Positions 8,123 to 14,176 of a stretch of 64,000 nucleotides of DNA are shown in pieces. Source of the stretch: Bdellovibrionales bacterium (lineage in GTDB: Bacteria; Bdellovibrionota; Bdellovibrionia; Bdellovibrionales; JAMPXM01). The notes under the pieces are model-generated. The model ran no database searches and was not told the DNA's origin. It saw only the letters and a list, made by a program, of their open reading frames with translations. Each line of letters opens with the position of its first letter. Within the stretch, counting starts at the first letter, position 1. The position numbers and the translations under genes were made by a program. The stretch spans positions 195,519 through 259,518 of the forward strand of contig JADJOF010000007.1 in the NCBI GenBank assembly GCA_016713885.1, read 5' to 3'.

Positions 8123-8364
8123 TGCGCCCTCTGTTCTGGCTGAATTGCGCGATACGCACGAGAGAACTCTAAGCCGACCGCCTCTTGCAAGTTCACGCCA
8201 CGCTCTTCTAAAGCAACGATTGCGTCGCCTGCGATCTTGCCTTCATGCGTGCGGTCTTCACCGTTCACATAGTGCGACACAAGCTCAACGTCCTGAGAGA
8301 ACCCAAAGACGTGCCGAGCTCCTTTGATTTCAAATTGTAGGTAGACGACTCGACGAAAAGTCAT
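8119..8364 (-). CDS. Small phage protein, unknown function
   Basis: This is an 81-residue protein starting MTFRRVVYLQFEIKG. The ATG at 8364 overlaps the stop of the exonuclease gene (ATGA). Its place directly after the YqaJ/RecT pair suggests an accessory early function. The second copy differs by several substitutions, mainly at the C terminus. No family is recognised. Confidence 0.65.
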   Translation of the reverse strand: MTFRRVVYLQFEIKGARHVFGFSQDVELVSHYVNGEDRTHEGKIAGDAIVALEERGVNLQEAVGLEFSRAYRAIQPEQRAQ

Positions 8365-9053
8365 GCCCACTGATCTCCCCACTTAAAATTAAGCTTTGCG
8401 AGCATCTCGTCCATATCTGAAACAAAGCGCGGAATGAGATCAGAAAACGCCTTCATTTTCTCTTCATCGCGGCGAACAGTCAGAACCTTGATCGGGTTCT
8501 TTTTCATGGCCGGATGGTATTGGACGAAGTCCCATGCGTCCGCGTCCATAACCCAAAGACAGAACTGATACTGCCAAACATACTCAGGCTTGATCTTGTC
8601 GTCGGTCGCAAAGCGGACGAAGTGCATTGGATTATACGGGCACTTGATTTCAACGCCGCGATAGCCTTCAAAGTCCTTGACCATGCCATCAGGCGAACAG
8701 CCGATCCGAAACGAATCATCTTTGAAGACGAACGGCAGCTCCTCAACGATTGTGCCTTTCATGAACTCATACGATGAACGAGCCGCATCCTCATGCTGAT
8801 TGCCCCAATCAAGATACTTTGAATTGAGCTCTTCCATTTGGCCTGTGCAGACCTGAGACACAAGCTCAGCCATGTAGGTCGCCCGAGTCTCTGAATCAGC
8901 CTTGGCAACGACGCGAGCAGCATTGCTTGCCGAGATGACGCCAAGCTTTACGCGAAACCATTCAGCCGATGTTTGTTGAGCGAGGTTCGCGTTGAATCCG
9001 TAGCGCGTGGCGAATACGTCGTGAATCGCTGAAATCTGTTCTCTCGTTTTCAT
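8361..9053 (-). CDS. YqaJ/lambda-exonuclease family recombination nuclease
   Basis: This is a 230-residue protein. The catalytic core is visible: Glu in GNQHEDAARSSYE (about 85-97), Asp122 in CSPDGMV, and Glu135-x-Lys137 in GVEIKCPYNP. These are the metal-binding residues of the PD-(D/E)XK viral exonucleases (YqaJ, lambda Exo). It should resect double-stranded DNA ends to give 3' single strands for the RecT protein encoded next to it. Its start overlaps the recT stop. The second copy (46295) is a clearly diverged allele, while the distal genes are identical. Confidence 0.93.
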   Translation of the reverse strand: MKTREQISAIHDVFATRYGFNANLAQQTSAEWFRVKLGVISASNAARVVAKADSETRATYMAELVSQVCTGQMEELNSKYLDWGNQHEDAARSSYEFMKGTIVEELPFVFKDDSFRIGCSPDGMVKDFEGYRGVEIKCPYNPMHFVRFATDDKIKPEYVWQYQFCLWVMDADAWDFVQYHPAMKKNPIKVLTVRRDEEKMKAFSDLIPRFVSDMDEMLAKLNFKWGDQWA

Positions 9054-9979
9054 GTTTTCGCCTTCTGGTCTATAAACCCGTTAAGCATAATGATTGATCT
9101 CTGAATCTCTTGATCTGTGAGCTCACCAAGTGATGCGATTTGACGGCTAAAGGTTCTGGCCGCGTGCTCGATGAACTTGTCTTCTGTTCGCCCGAGCTCT
9201 GAGAGCATTGAGCTAATCTGCGATAGCTTCTCATCACGGTCGGAACTAGGTGCCGCAATGGCCGGAGTATTGAAGTCGATCGGATCGGCTTCGTTTGAAA
9301 CTGCAATCGCCTCATCAAATCTGCGATGGTCTGTCATCGGCCACGTTTTATAGGCCTTTCGGATCACCGTTTTCTTGATCATGTCATGCTTGTCAGTTTG
9401 CCATGGCGTTGAGACGCCCTTTGCCTTGTGCGCTTTCCATGAATCGGAGCGATCGCGAATCGACTCGATCTCAATCATGTTCATCGTGGCAGTTAAGAAC
9501 TCACCGTCAGTCGTCTTCGCAACGCAGTAGGCGCCGACCAAATCGCCGCGACTTTCGCTGAATGGATTGAACTCATGAATCGGCTTTACGCCTGGGCCTC
9601 TTGATTCAAACTTATCGCCTGAGAACACAACGTCAGCGTGCGCCCACTTGATCGCACCGCAATCAGTCGCAAGCTTCAGGAGTCCGATATACGACACCGC
9701 AAGGATGATCTTTTTGTCTCGTGGCAACAGATACGCAAGCTTGTGAACCGGGTTCAATGACAGGCCAATGGCCGCGACATTGATGACTGCGCGTTTCAGA
9801 GAGTCAGGACTGCTTTGCGCAATGCCCGACAAGTATTGATTGTCCTTCAAGATGCCTATTGCAAACGATGCCTCACGCTCAAAGTTCACAGCGCCATGGA
9901 TCTGCGCAAGCTGTGCGAACTCAGCGCCGGCCGACTGTACGATTTGCCGCATGTTTTCGATTTGGGCTGGCAGACTCAT
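9050..9979 (-). CDS. recT: RecT family single-strand annealing protein
   Basis: This is a 309-residue protein with the conserved RecT core: the AVINVAAIGLSLNPVHKLAY segment, LPRDKKIILAVSYIGLLKLA, then GDKFESRGPGVKPIHEF and HDMIKKTVIRKAYKTWP. RecT coats single strands and anneals complementary strands during phage recombination and concatemer formation, working with the adjacent exonuclease. ATGA coupling joins it to genes on both sides. The C-terminal 70 residues are a low-complexity acidic tail. Confidence 0.94.
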   Translation of the reverse strand: MSLPAQIENMRQIVQSAGAEFAQLAQIHGAVNFEREASFAIGILKDNQYLSGIAQSSPDSLKRAVINVAAIGLSLNPVHKLAYLLPRDKKIILAVSYIGLLKLATDCGAIKWAHADVVFSGDKFESRGPGVKPIHEFNPFSESRGDLVGAYCVAKTTDGEFLTATMNMIEIESIRDRSDSWKAHKAKGVSTPWQTDKHDMIKKTVIRKAYKTWPMTDHRRFDEAIAVSNEADPIDFNTPAIAAPSSDRDEKLSQISSMLSELGRTEDKFIEHAARTFSRQIASLGELTDQEIQRSIIMLNGFIDQKAKT

Positions 9980-10236
9980 TTGCGTTCACCTAGCGCCATG
10001 ACTCGCACCCGCTCCTTGGCCATCCGAACTCGGTCAAACAGATCCTCAACAAGGAACCGAAGGTCCTCGTCGCTTTCGTCGATGAGACTCTCCATCGATG
10101 CCCCTGCGAGCAGCTCAAGGAATATTCGCCGAGCTTCGGCAATGCCGTCCTGACGACCAAGAGCTTGCGCATCTTTGATCTCTTTCTTGTATAATTCGAA
10201 ATCGAGAATGATGTCTTTCCGGCGCAGGTCGCTCAT
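9976..10236 (-). CDS. Small helical protein, unknown function
   Basis: This is an 86-residue, highly charged helical protein (coiled-coil character) with start and stop both in ATGA overlaps. It sits directly upstream of recT in the early operon and could be an accessory recombination factor. No family is recognised. Confidence 0.65.
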   Translation of the reverse strand: MSDLRRKDIILDFELYKKEIKDAQALGRQDGIAEARRIFLELLAGASMESLIDESDEDLRFLVEDLFDRVRMAKERVRVMALGERK

Positions 10237-10340
10237 TTCAATCCTCTCAGTATTTTTCGAAGGTTTTCAGCCATGCCCCAGGCGCCCATCGCCTCGAGCC
10301 TTTGGATCATCGCGTGGAGGCGCTCAACTGATTCGCTCAT
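10233..10340 (-). CDS. 35-residue small protein
   Basis: The frame starts MSESVERLHAMIQRLEAMGA and ends RKILRGLK. The ATG (10340-10338) overlaps the stop of the lipoprotein gene, and its stop overlaps the next ATG. Perfect ATGA coupling on both sides and amphipathic helical composition are the evidence that it is real. It is present and identical in the second copy. Function unknown. Confidence 0.55.
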   Translation of the reverse strand: MSESVERLHAMIQRLEAMGAWGMAENLRKILRGLK

Positions 10341-10552
10341 GACTCACCAATCCTTTCGCACCTTGAACATGCGCCATCGCTCCAGCAGCTATCAGTCGCG
10401 TGCATTTCGCCAAACTCATCGATAGGTCCGATTTGAAACTTCGTGCAGGCGCCGGCTTCCGCACAGCACATCTCAGCAGCGGCAGCACTCATCGGCTGTT
10501 TTCCGCAAGCCACAAGCGACAGCGAAAGAAGAATGACAGCGATACGGATCAT
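10337..10552 (-). CDS. Small Cys-rich lipoprotein
   Basis: This is a 71-residue protein. A hydrophobic signal (IRIAVILLSLS) ends in a lipobox (LVAC, Cys16), so it is probably a lipidated envelope protein. The mature part has six cysteines (EMCCAEAGACTKF, DSCWSDGACSRC). It is expressed with early genes rather than in the lysis cassette, so a superinfection-exclusion or envelope role is possible. This is inference only. Confidence 0.7.
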   Translation of the reverse strand: MIRIAVILLSLSLVACGKQPMSAAAAEMCCAEAGACTKFQIGPIDEFGEMHATDSCWSDGACSRCERIGES

Positions 10553-10833
10553 CGATCACCGCCAGCTCTCAGCATGTCGAAGTCACGAATGCGATCGACC
10601 TCATCCATTGGATCTGGCGTGAGTGACTCATGCGTGCGCTTATTGGTTTTGAAGTATTGATCGAGCGCCCACTTCGAAAGATCCTGTCTTTCAACCGGTG
10701 TCAGAAAATCAGTGATGTCTGTCTCACGGCCGCTCATTCCCACTTTAAAAACGTACATATCCACGACGGCGCCATATTCGATTTGAGCTTCGATTCTGAG
10801 CGACATCTCAAGATCAGCGTATGTTTCGAACAT
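10549..10833 (-). CDS. First gene of the leftward early operon, unknown function
   Basis: This is a 94-residue acidic protein (MFETYADLEMSLRIEAQIEY...). GGAGG lies 5 nt before the ATG, and the stop overlaps the lipoprotein start. The spacer upstream (10834-10889) has no gene. The second copy differs in a few residues near the N terminus. No family is recognised. Confidence 0.65.
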   Translation of the reverse strand: MFETYADLEMSLRIEAQIEYGAVVDMYVFKVGMSGRETDITDFLTPVERQDLSKWALDQYFKTNKRTHESLTPDPMDEVDRIRDFDMLRAGGDR

Positions 10834-10889
10834 TTGGCCTCCGGATTTCGGGTAAAGAATTCCCTCGCGCAGTTTTCACTGCACGGTTT

Positions 10890-11145
10890 TTAAGCATCTC
10901 TGTTATGGTGCGGAACTAACCGGCCTCTTCCTCCCGCTTCAGCGGGTGGAAAAAGCCGGTTCTCAGGCACGCTAAGGACTCGGCACAAAGCAAGCCGAGT
11001 GCTCTGCTTTGCTGGTGCATGTCCTGGCCCGGACCCTGTGAATTGTCGTGGCCGAAACCCTGCTCTTGTATGCCAGTTGGGATACCCCATCTGGTCCGTT
11101 TGCATCTATCCAGCTGTCTAGTACCGACCGATCAACGCGTCTCAT
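10890..11145 (-). pseudogene. Cro-like HTH repressor, reading frame interrupted
   Basis: Opposite the CI-like gene, the frame from the ATG at 11145 reads MRRVDRSVLDSWIDANG, then an XRE-type HTH (GVSQLAYKSRVSATTIHRV). At about 11023-11026 one extra base (GTCCTGG where the second copy has GTCCGG) shifts the frame, and the HTH continues in the neighbouring frame (GHAPAKQSTRLALCRVL...). The second copy (48850-49077) is open throughout. A second one-base difference near 10930 also changes the C terminus. The cause is either a sequencing error or a real cro mutation. A TATACT hexamer ends only 4 nt before the ATG and there is no ribosome site, so a leaderless transcript is possible. Confidence 0.6.
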
Positions 11146-11160
11146 GATTAGTATAGTAAG

Positions 11161-11218
11161 CCTTTCGATATCAAAAGACAAGTCAAATGATTAGTTTGGT
11201 CTGTTTTTTATCGAAAGG
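11161..11218. promoter_or_regulatory. Operator region between cro-like and CI-like genes
   Basis: A perfect 10-bp inverted repeat (CCTTTCGATA at 11161-11170, TATCGAAAGG at 11209-11218) brackets the AT-rich spacer between the divergent regulators. Each half site lies just upstream of one gene, as expected for operators shared by two opposing repressors. It is identical in the second copy (49093-49150). Confidence 0.6.
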
Positions 11219-11239
11219 AAACACGTTAGGCTTATTTTG

Positions 11240-11650
11240 ATGAGTGTTTACGGCGGATTAGCCGACAGAATAAGGGACCACAGAAAGGCCCTAAAATTGA
11301 CCCAGAGCGGGCTTGCTGAGCGCGCGGGGCTGTCGTTTGCCACGATCCAGGCACTCGAACGAGGGGCATCAAATCCTGAGCGAAAGACCTTAGCGGCCAT
11401 CGCCACAGCCCTCGACATATCGATTGGCGATCTTTTGGGAGAAACCGTTGAGCCGGCACCTATGGCCGCTCGCTCGATCACCCAGGAGGCGGCGATGCAC
11501 CCTACCCTAAAGGACGTCGTCGTGATCCTTGATAGGCTTGAATCGGTATCACCTGAGCGGCGGGCGGCGGCTCTTGCGATTCTTTTCGACGACTCTTCGC
11601 TTGCGCCAGAATCTTTCGATCTTGCTCAGCTTGCCTCAACAAAGCGTTAA
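11240..11650 (+). CDS. CI-like XRE family phage repressor
   Basis: This is a 136-residue protein. Residues 5-60 form a canonical XRE HTH (LADRIRDHRKALKLTQSGLA, then ERAGLSFATIQALERGASNP, then KTLAAIATALDISIGDLL). The C-terminal 70 residues have no LexA/peptidase-type domain, so the repressor is not expected to self-cleave. It should maintain lysogeny by repressing the early leftward promoter. Start: an ATG at 11240 (a TTG precedes it in frame). AAAGGAA lies about 19 nt upstream, which is too far for a normal ribosome site. It is identical in the second copy. Confidence 0.85.
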   Translation: MSVYGGLADRIRDHRKALKLTQSGLAERAGLSFATIQALERGASNPERKTLAAIATALDISIGDLLGETVEPAPMAARSITQEAAMHPTLKDVVVILDRLESVSPERRAAALAILFDDSSLAPESFDLAQLASTKR

Positions 11651-11789
11651 TTGCCTCGATCACGTCCCGCACAGTGCCGCCCTCAATGTCCCAATCGGCT
11701 ACATCCCAAGCGTCCTTTAGTGCTTAATTGGTTATGACATTTGATTAACAATTGATTGTTCAAGTCAGGCATCCATCAGGCCGATTTAA

Positions 11790-12299
11790 ATGAACAACCA
11801 TGGAGGCTATGTGCAATTTGTCGTGATTCTGATCGCTCTCGTGATGGTTTTCGCAAATCAAGATGCAGAGGCTCAGAGCGCTGAAACCCTCTGGAGAGCG
11901 CGATCCCTCGAGGCTAAGGACAATATCAAACGACTACTGGACTCCAAGAAAGTAGCAAAGAAAGTTGAGTGCGAGTTCCTTATCGAGCAGGCGTTTGAAG
12001 GCCTAAATGATCCAAAGTTCAAAGCGTTTTCAAAGACCGATAAGGGTGGGTTAACGGTACTGCTGACCATCGGCGACCCAAAGACAAAATCCTTACTCGG
12101 ACTGGCCTTTCTATTCGGGGACGACAGCCGCAGGCCACTATTCATTCGTCCGATTTTCTTTGAAGACGCCAGCAAAACTGCTTGGACATTTGCAATTACG
12201 CCACTCACTTCGGGCGGCACTTTTGGTATAGAGACAAAGGACTGCGAATTTTTATTCTCCTCTGAGAACTATCTGAGTCCATCTGTGAAGGCCAAGTAG
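11790..12299 (+). CDS. Exported cargo-type protein, unknown function
   Basis: This is a 169-residue protein with a signal peptide: hydrophobic VQFVVILIALVMVFA, probable cleavage after AEA or QDAEA. The mature protein contains two cysteines (KVECEFL, TKDCEFL) that may form a disulphide, and a regular mixed alpha/beta pattern. It is transcribed with the repressor and against the phage lytic genes, the usual arrangement of lysogenic-conversion genes. The AT-rich region 11700-11780 could carry its promoter. No family is recognised. Confidence 0.75.
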   Translation: MNNHGGYVQFVVILIALVMVFANQDAEAQSAETLWRARSLEAKDNIKRLLDSKKVAKKVECEFLIEQAFEGLNDPKFKAFSKTDKGGLTVLLTIGDPKTKSLLGLAFLFGDDSRRPLFIRPIFFEDASKTAWTFAITPLTSGGTFGIETKDCEFLFSSENYLSPSVKAK

Positions 12300-12319
12300 T
12301 CCCGCACCGAGCCTTGATT

Positions 12320-12377
12320 CTGTCAGGCTTTGACAGATCATTTAAGAATCAGCCACAAGTCTGTTATTCTATGACAG
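12320..12377 (+). promoter_or_regulatory. Two 17-bp palindromic operator-like sites
   Basis: CTGTCAGGCTTTGACAG (12320-12336) and CTGTTATTCTATGACAG (12361-12377) share the pattern CTGTyA-N5-TGACAG, with starts 41 bp apart (about four helical turns), just before the 12410 gene. They probably bind a dimeric regulator. The spacing differs from the 16-bp Escherichia coli LexA box. Both sites are conserved in the second copy (50252-50309). Confidence 0.6.
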
Positions 12378-12409
12378 CGGGCTAATCAAGGATGAGAGGC
12401 TCGTTTTTC

Positions 12410-12670
12410 ATGAAACTAAAAGGCGCATTTTTTCCAGAGATCCGAAAGGTCGCATCCGAAAAGCTTCAGATTGAGCTCGGCTGTAGTCCCGAAGTCGCAA
12501 AGATATTTCACCCGAGTATGCGGACCGATATCATCCCAGACGATTCAGCCGTTTGGATTCAAGCCTGCACGCTCCAGCAATGGGAAGAGTACGCAGGCGA
12601 ATGGGAGCACGAGGCGGCCCATGGCTTTGAACTGGAAGTCGATCCGCCGCCAGCCTATTTGATGCACTGA
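12410..12670 (+). CDS. Small rightward cargo-type protein, unknown function
   Basis: This is an 86-residue soluble protein from the ATG at 12410 (MKLKGAFFPEIRKVAS...); GAGAGG lies about 10 nt upstream. An alternative ATG at 12392 adds six residues. The protein is acidic with several Trp (AVWIQACTLQQWEEYAGEWEH). It is preceded by two palindromic operator-like sites and overlaps the convergent small membrane-protein gene by 16 nt. No family is recognised. It is expected to be expressed in the lysogen or under the regulator that binds those sites. Confidence 0.65.
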   Translation: MKLKGAFFPEIRKVASEKLQIELGCSPEVAKIFHPSMRTDIIPDDSAVWIQACTLQQWEEYAGEWEHEAAHGFELEVDPPPAYLMH

Positions 12671-12804
12671 CGTTTCGCGATCATCTCGATTTCATCCTGA
12701 AGCCGCTTGATCTGCACAGCTTGGCTGAATGCCAAGTGCGCAAGTGGCAGCACCAGCGCCATGGCGAGAATCATCACAAGCACTGCGACGCCAAGCCGGG
12801 TCAT
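12655..12804 (-). CDS. 49-residue single-pass membrane protein of the lysis cassette
   Basis: The frame reads MTRLGVAVLVMILAMALVLP, then a short polar C-terminal helix ending RQCIK. One N-terminal membrane helix is predicted. The ATG overlaps the preceding stop (ATGA). Position after the endolysin suggests a spanin or holin accessory role, but the sequence does not decide it. It is the last gene of the leftward late unit. Confidence 0.5.
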   Translation of the reverse strand: MTRLGVAVLVMILAMALVLPLAHLAFSQAVQIKRLQDEIEMIAKRQCIK

Positions 12805-13082
12805 TCAGAGTCTCGCTGGTCAGCTTCATCCCTCTGGTCGGCGCGCATCTCTGCGAACCTGCCAGTGAGCTCTGCGCCGCCCGTACGATTGAGCTCTTGC
12901 TCGAGAAGGATATTCTCGATCCGACGAATCTTCACGAACGCGCGCCTACGAGCCCCACGAAGTGCGATGATCACCCGAGAGAAGGCAGTCATCACCATTG
13001 CGGCCCCGCCACACAGCGCACCGACGACCTTCACGAAGTCATCGGCACCCATTCCAAACACGGCCGCGACTGTTTCGATCAC
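12801..13082 (-). CDS. Small membrane protein of the lysis cassette
   Basis: This is a 93-residue protein from a GTG at 13082 overlapping the endolysin stop (GTGA). A hydrophobic helix (about residues 16-38, VKVVGALCGGAAMVMTA...) is followed by a long basic then acidic helix (ALRGARRRAFVKIRRIENIL...). This architecture, a membrane anchor plus a periplasmic or cytoplasmic coiled coil next to an endolysin, fits an i-spanin or holin. The identity is inferred. Confidence 0.55.
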   Translation of the reverse strand: MIETVAAVFGMGADDFVKVVGALCGGAAMVMTAFSRVIIALRGARRRAFVKIRRIENILLEQELNRTGGAELTGRFAEMRADQRDEADQRDSE

Positions 13083-13501
13083 GCGTACACCGGCATGAGA
13101 ATGGCGACGACATCTTTCCGATGATTCCACGGTCTGATTCTGACAAACGCGTTCTGCTCAATCGCGTCCTTTTCAGTGAGCGTCTTCGAACCGCCGCCGC
13201 CAGCTTCAATGACGTGCTGATCATCGATCATGAATGCAATGTGAGTGATCTTGTCTGGCCTTAGGCCATAGAACACCAAGGCGCCAGGGCCTCTCATCTC
13301 ACGCTCTGAAACGCTCAAGTAAAACTCAAACATTGCCTGCGCTGACTGATCACCTTTCGGGTCCATACCGACTGATGCAAGAATCTCTTGCACGAGGCCA
13401 GAGCAATCATAGCCACGCATCGGATCATCCCCGCCCCAAATGTATGGCCTACCGACAAAGTGCCACGCGTACTCGCAAGCAATCATCTTTTTGACCATCA
13501 T
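13079..13501 (-). CDS. NlpC/P60 family endopeptidase, probable endolysin
   Basis: This is a 140-residue protein that is entirely an NlpC/P60 fold: GRPYIWGGDDP, the catalytic Cys33 in YDCSGLVQEI, catalytic His87 in ITHIAFMID and a third polar residue near His96 in HVIEAGGG. Family members cut peptide cross-bridges of peptidoglycan. Here, between small membrane-protein genes at the end of the late operon, it is most likely the lysis enzyme. There is no signal peptide, so a holin should release it. Start: ATG at 13501, overlapping the upstream stop; a GTG lies two codons earlier. Confidence 0.88.
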   Translation of the reverse strand: MMVKKMIACEYAWHFVGRPYIWGGDDPMRGYDCSGLVQEILASVGMDPKGDQSAQAMFEFYLSVSEREMRGPGALVFYGLRPDKITHIAFMIDDQHVIEAGGGGSKTLTEKDAIEQNAFVRIRPWNHRKDVVAILMPVYA

Positions 13502-13788
13502 CGCCACGCCTCACATGATTGAAGTTTTGATTTCAAAAGCACAAGATTCTCTTGTGGCGAACAGAAGAAGTCGAAAAACATCGGCTCATCACACTGCACC
13601 TTGTGCCCATCGCCGTTCACGATCATGCACTTGCCGTCTTTCTGCATAGGCAGATACACGTCTGGCTTCCAGTCAGGCTCATCGCCTGATCGCTTTAATG
13701 ACACGCAAGCGACCGATGCCATGTATGCAAGCGCCAACAGAAAGGCTATAAGCGCAAGCGTCAGGTCATCTCTTCGTCTTGAACGCAT
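13498..13788 (-). CDS. Membrane-anchored or lipoprotein of the lysis cassette
   Basis: This is a 96-residue protein from the ATG at 13788. A basic N terminus (MRSRRRDDL) is followed by a hydrophobic segment ending ASVAC, a possible lipobox, and a periplasmic part with five more Cys (KCMIVNG, KVQCDEP, FFCSPQ, LQSCEAW). An outer-membrane spanin-like or envelope protein is possible. It overlaps the upstream gene by 23 nt and the endolysin start by 4 nt. The longer frame to 13884 is unlikely. Confidence 0.55.
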   Translation of the reverse strand: MRSRRRDDLTLALIAFLLALAYMASVACVSLKRSGDEPDWKPDVYLPMQKDGKCMIVNGDGHKVQCDEPMFFDFFCSPQENLVLLKSKLQSCEAWR

Positions 13789-13969
13789 CTCGTAGTTCTT
13801 TCGCGGCTTTGATTTTGTCATCCTCAGTCCTTGCCATCTTTGCCTGTTCAACCAAAAGCCTGACCTGTTCAAGATCCGCTGCATTCGTGCGTTTCACCTG
13901 CGCTTCGATGATGAGATCGATCACGCGCTGAAGTGCGATGAGAAGCTCGATGATCTTGACTACGGTCAT
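13766..13969 (-). CDS. Small helical protein of the lysis cassette
   Basis: This is a 67-residue protein. Its N-terminal amphipathic, hydrophobic helix (VVKIIELLIALQRVIDLIIE) is followed by a charged helix. The start overlaps the 50-residue holin-like gene (ATGA). Function unknown. Confidence 0.55.
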   Translation of the reverse strand: MTVVKIIELLIALQRVIDLIIEAQVKRTNAADLEQVRLLVEQAKMARTEDDKIKAAKELRDAFKTKR

Positions 13970-14118
13970 TCTGGTTTTGGCTCTTTGCCGAGTAGCTTTT
14001 TTGACACGTTGATCACGAACTGCAAAATGCCGTTCGACTTCAGTGCCGGGATAAGCGCAAGAGCCTCGCTCACTGCGAGAAGTGCTGCTAAGATGATGAC
14101 CAGTGATTCATTTTCCAT
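13966..14118 (-). CDS. Holin-like 50-residue membrane protein
   Basis: The frame reads MENESLVIILAALLAVSEAL, then LIPALKSNG and a basic C-terminal tail (KKLLGKEPKPE). One clear N-terminal membrane helix with a charged tail fits a small holin. AAAGGAGTAAACA precedes the ATG and includes both the ribosome site and the phage TGTTTACTCC motif. It is the first gene of the lysis cassette. Confidence 0.6.
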   Translation of the reverse strand: MENESLVIILAALLAVSEALALIPALKSNGILQFVINVSKKLLGKEPKPE

Positions 14119-14150
14119 TGTTTACTCCTTTGAAGTTACGTGTTTACTCC
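14119..14150 (-). promoter_or_regulatory. Two copies of the TGTTTACTCC late-gene motif
   Basis: TGTTTACTCC is found at 14119-14128 and 14141-14150, exactly 22 bp apart (two helical turns), upstream of the holin-like gene. The first also supplies the ribosome site. The same ten bases, or the TGTTTACTCT variant, occur before scaffold, portal and small terminase. Repeated at 52051-52082. Confidence 0.5.
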
Positions 14151-14176
14151 GACGATCCATTCAACGTGTGCCTTCA

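Noticed and set aside
12320..12377. LexA/SOS box reading of the CTGT...ACAG palindromes
   Set aside because: The spacing is 9 bases between CTGT and ACAG, not 8, and the inner TGTCA/TGACA pairing differs from the usual LexA site.
12729..13124. Plus-strand frames of 125 and 131 residues over the lysis genes
   Set aside because: They are antisense to tightly coupled genes with overlaps of 4 nt and have no start signal.
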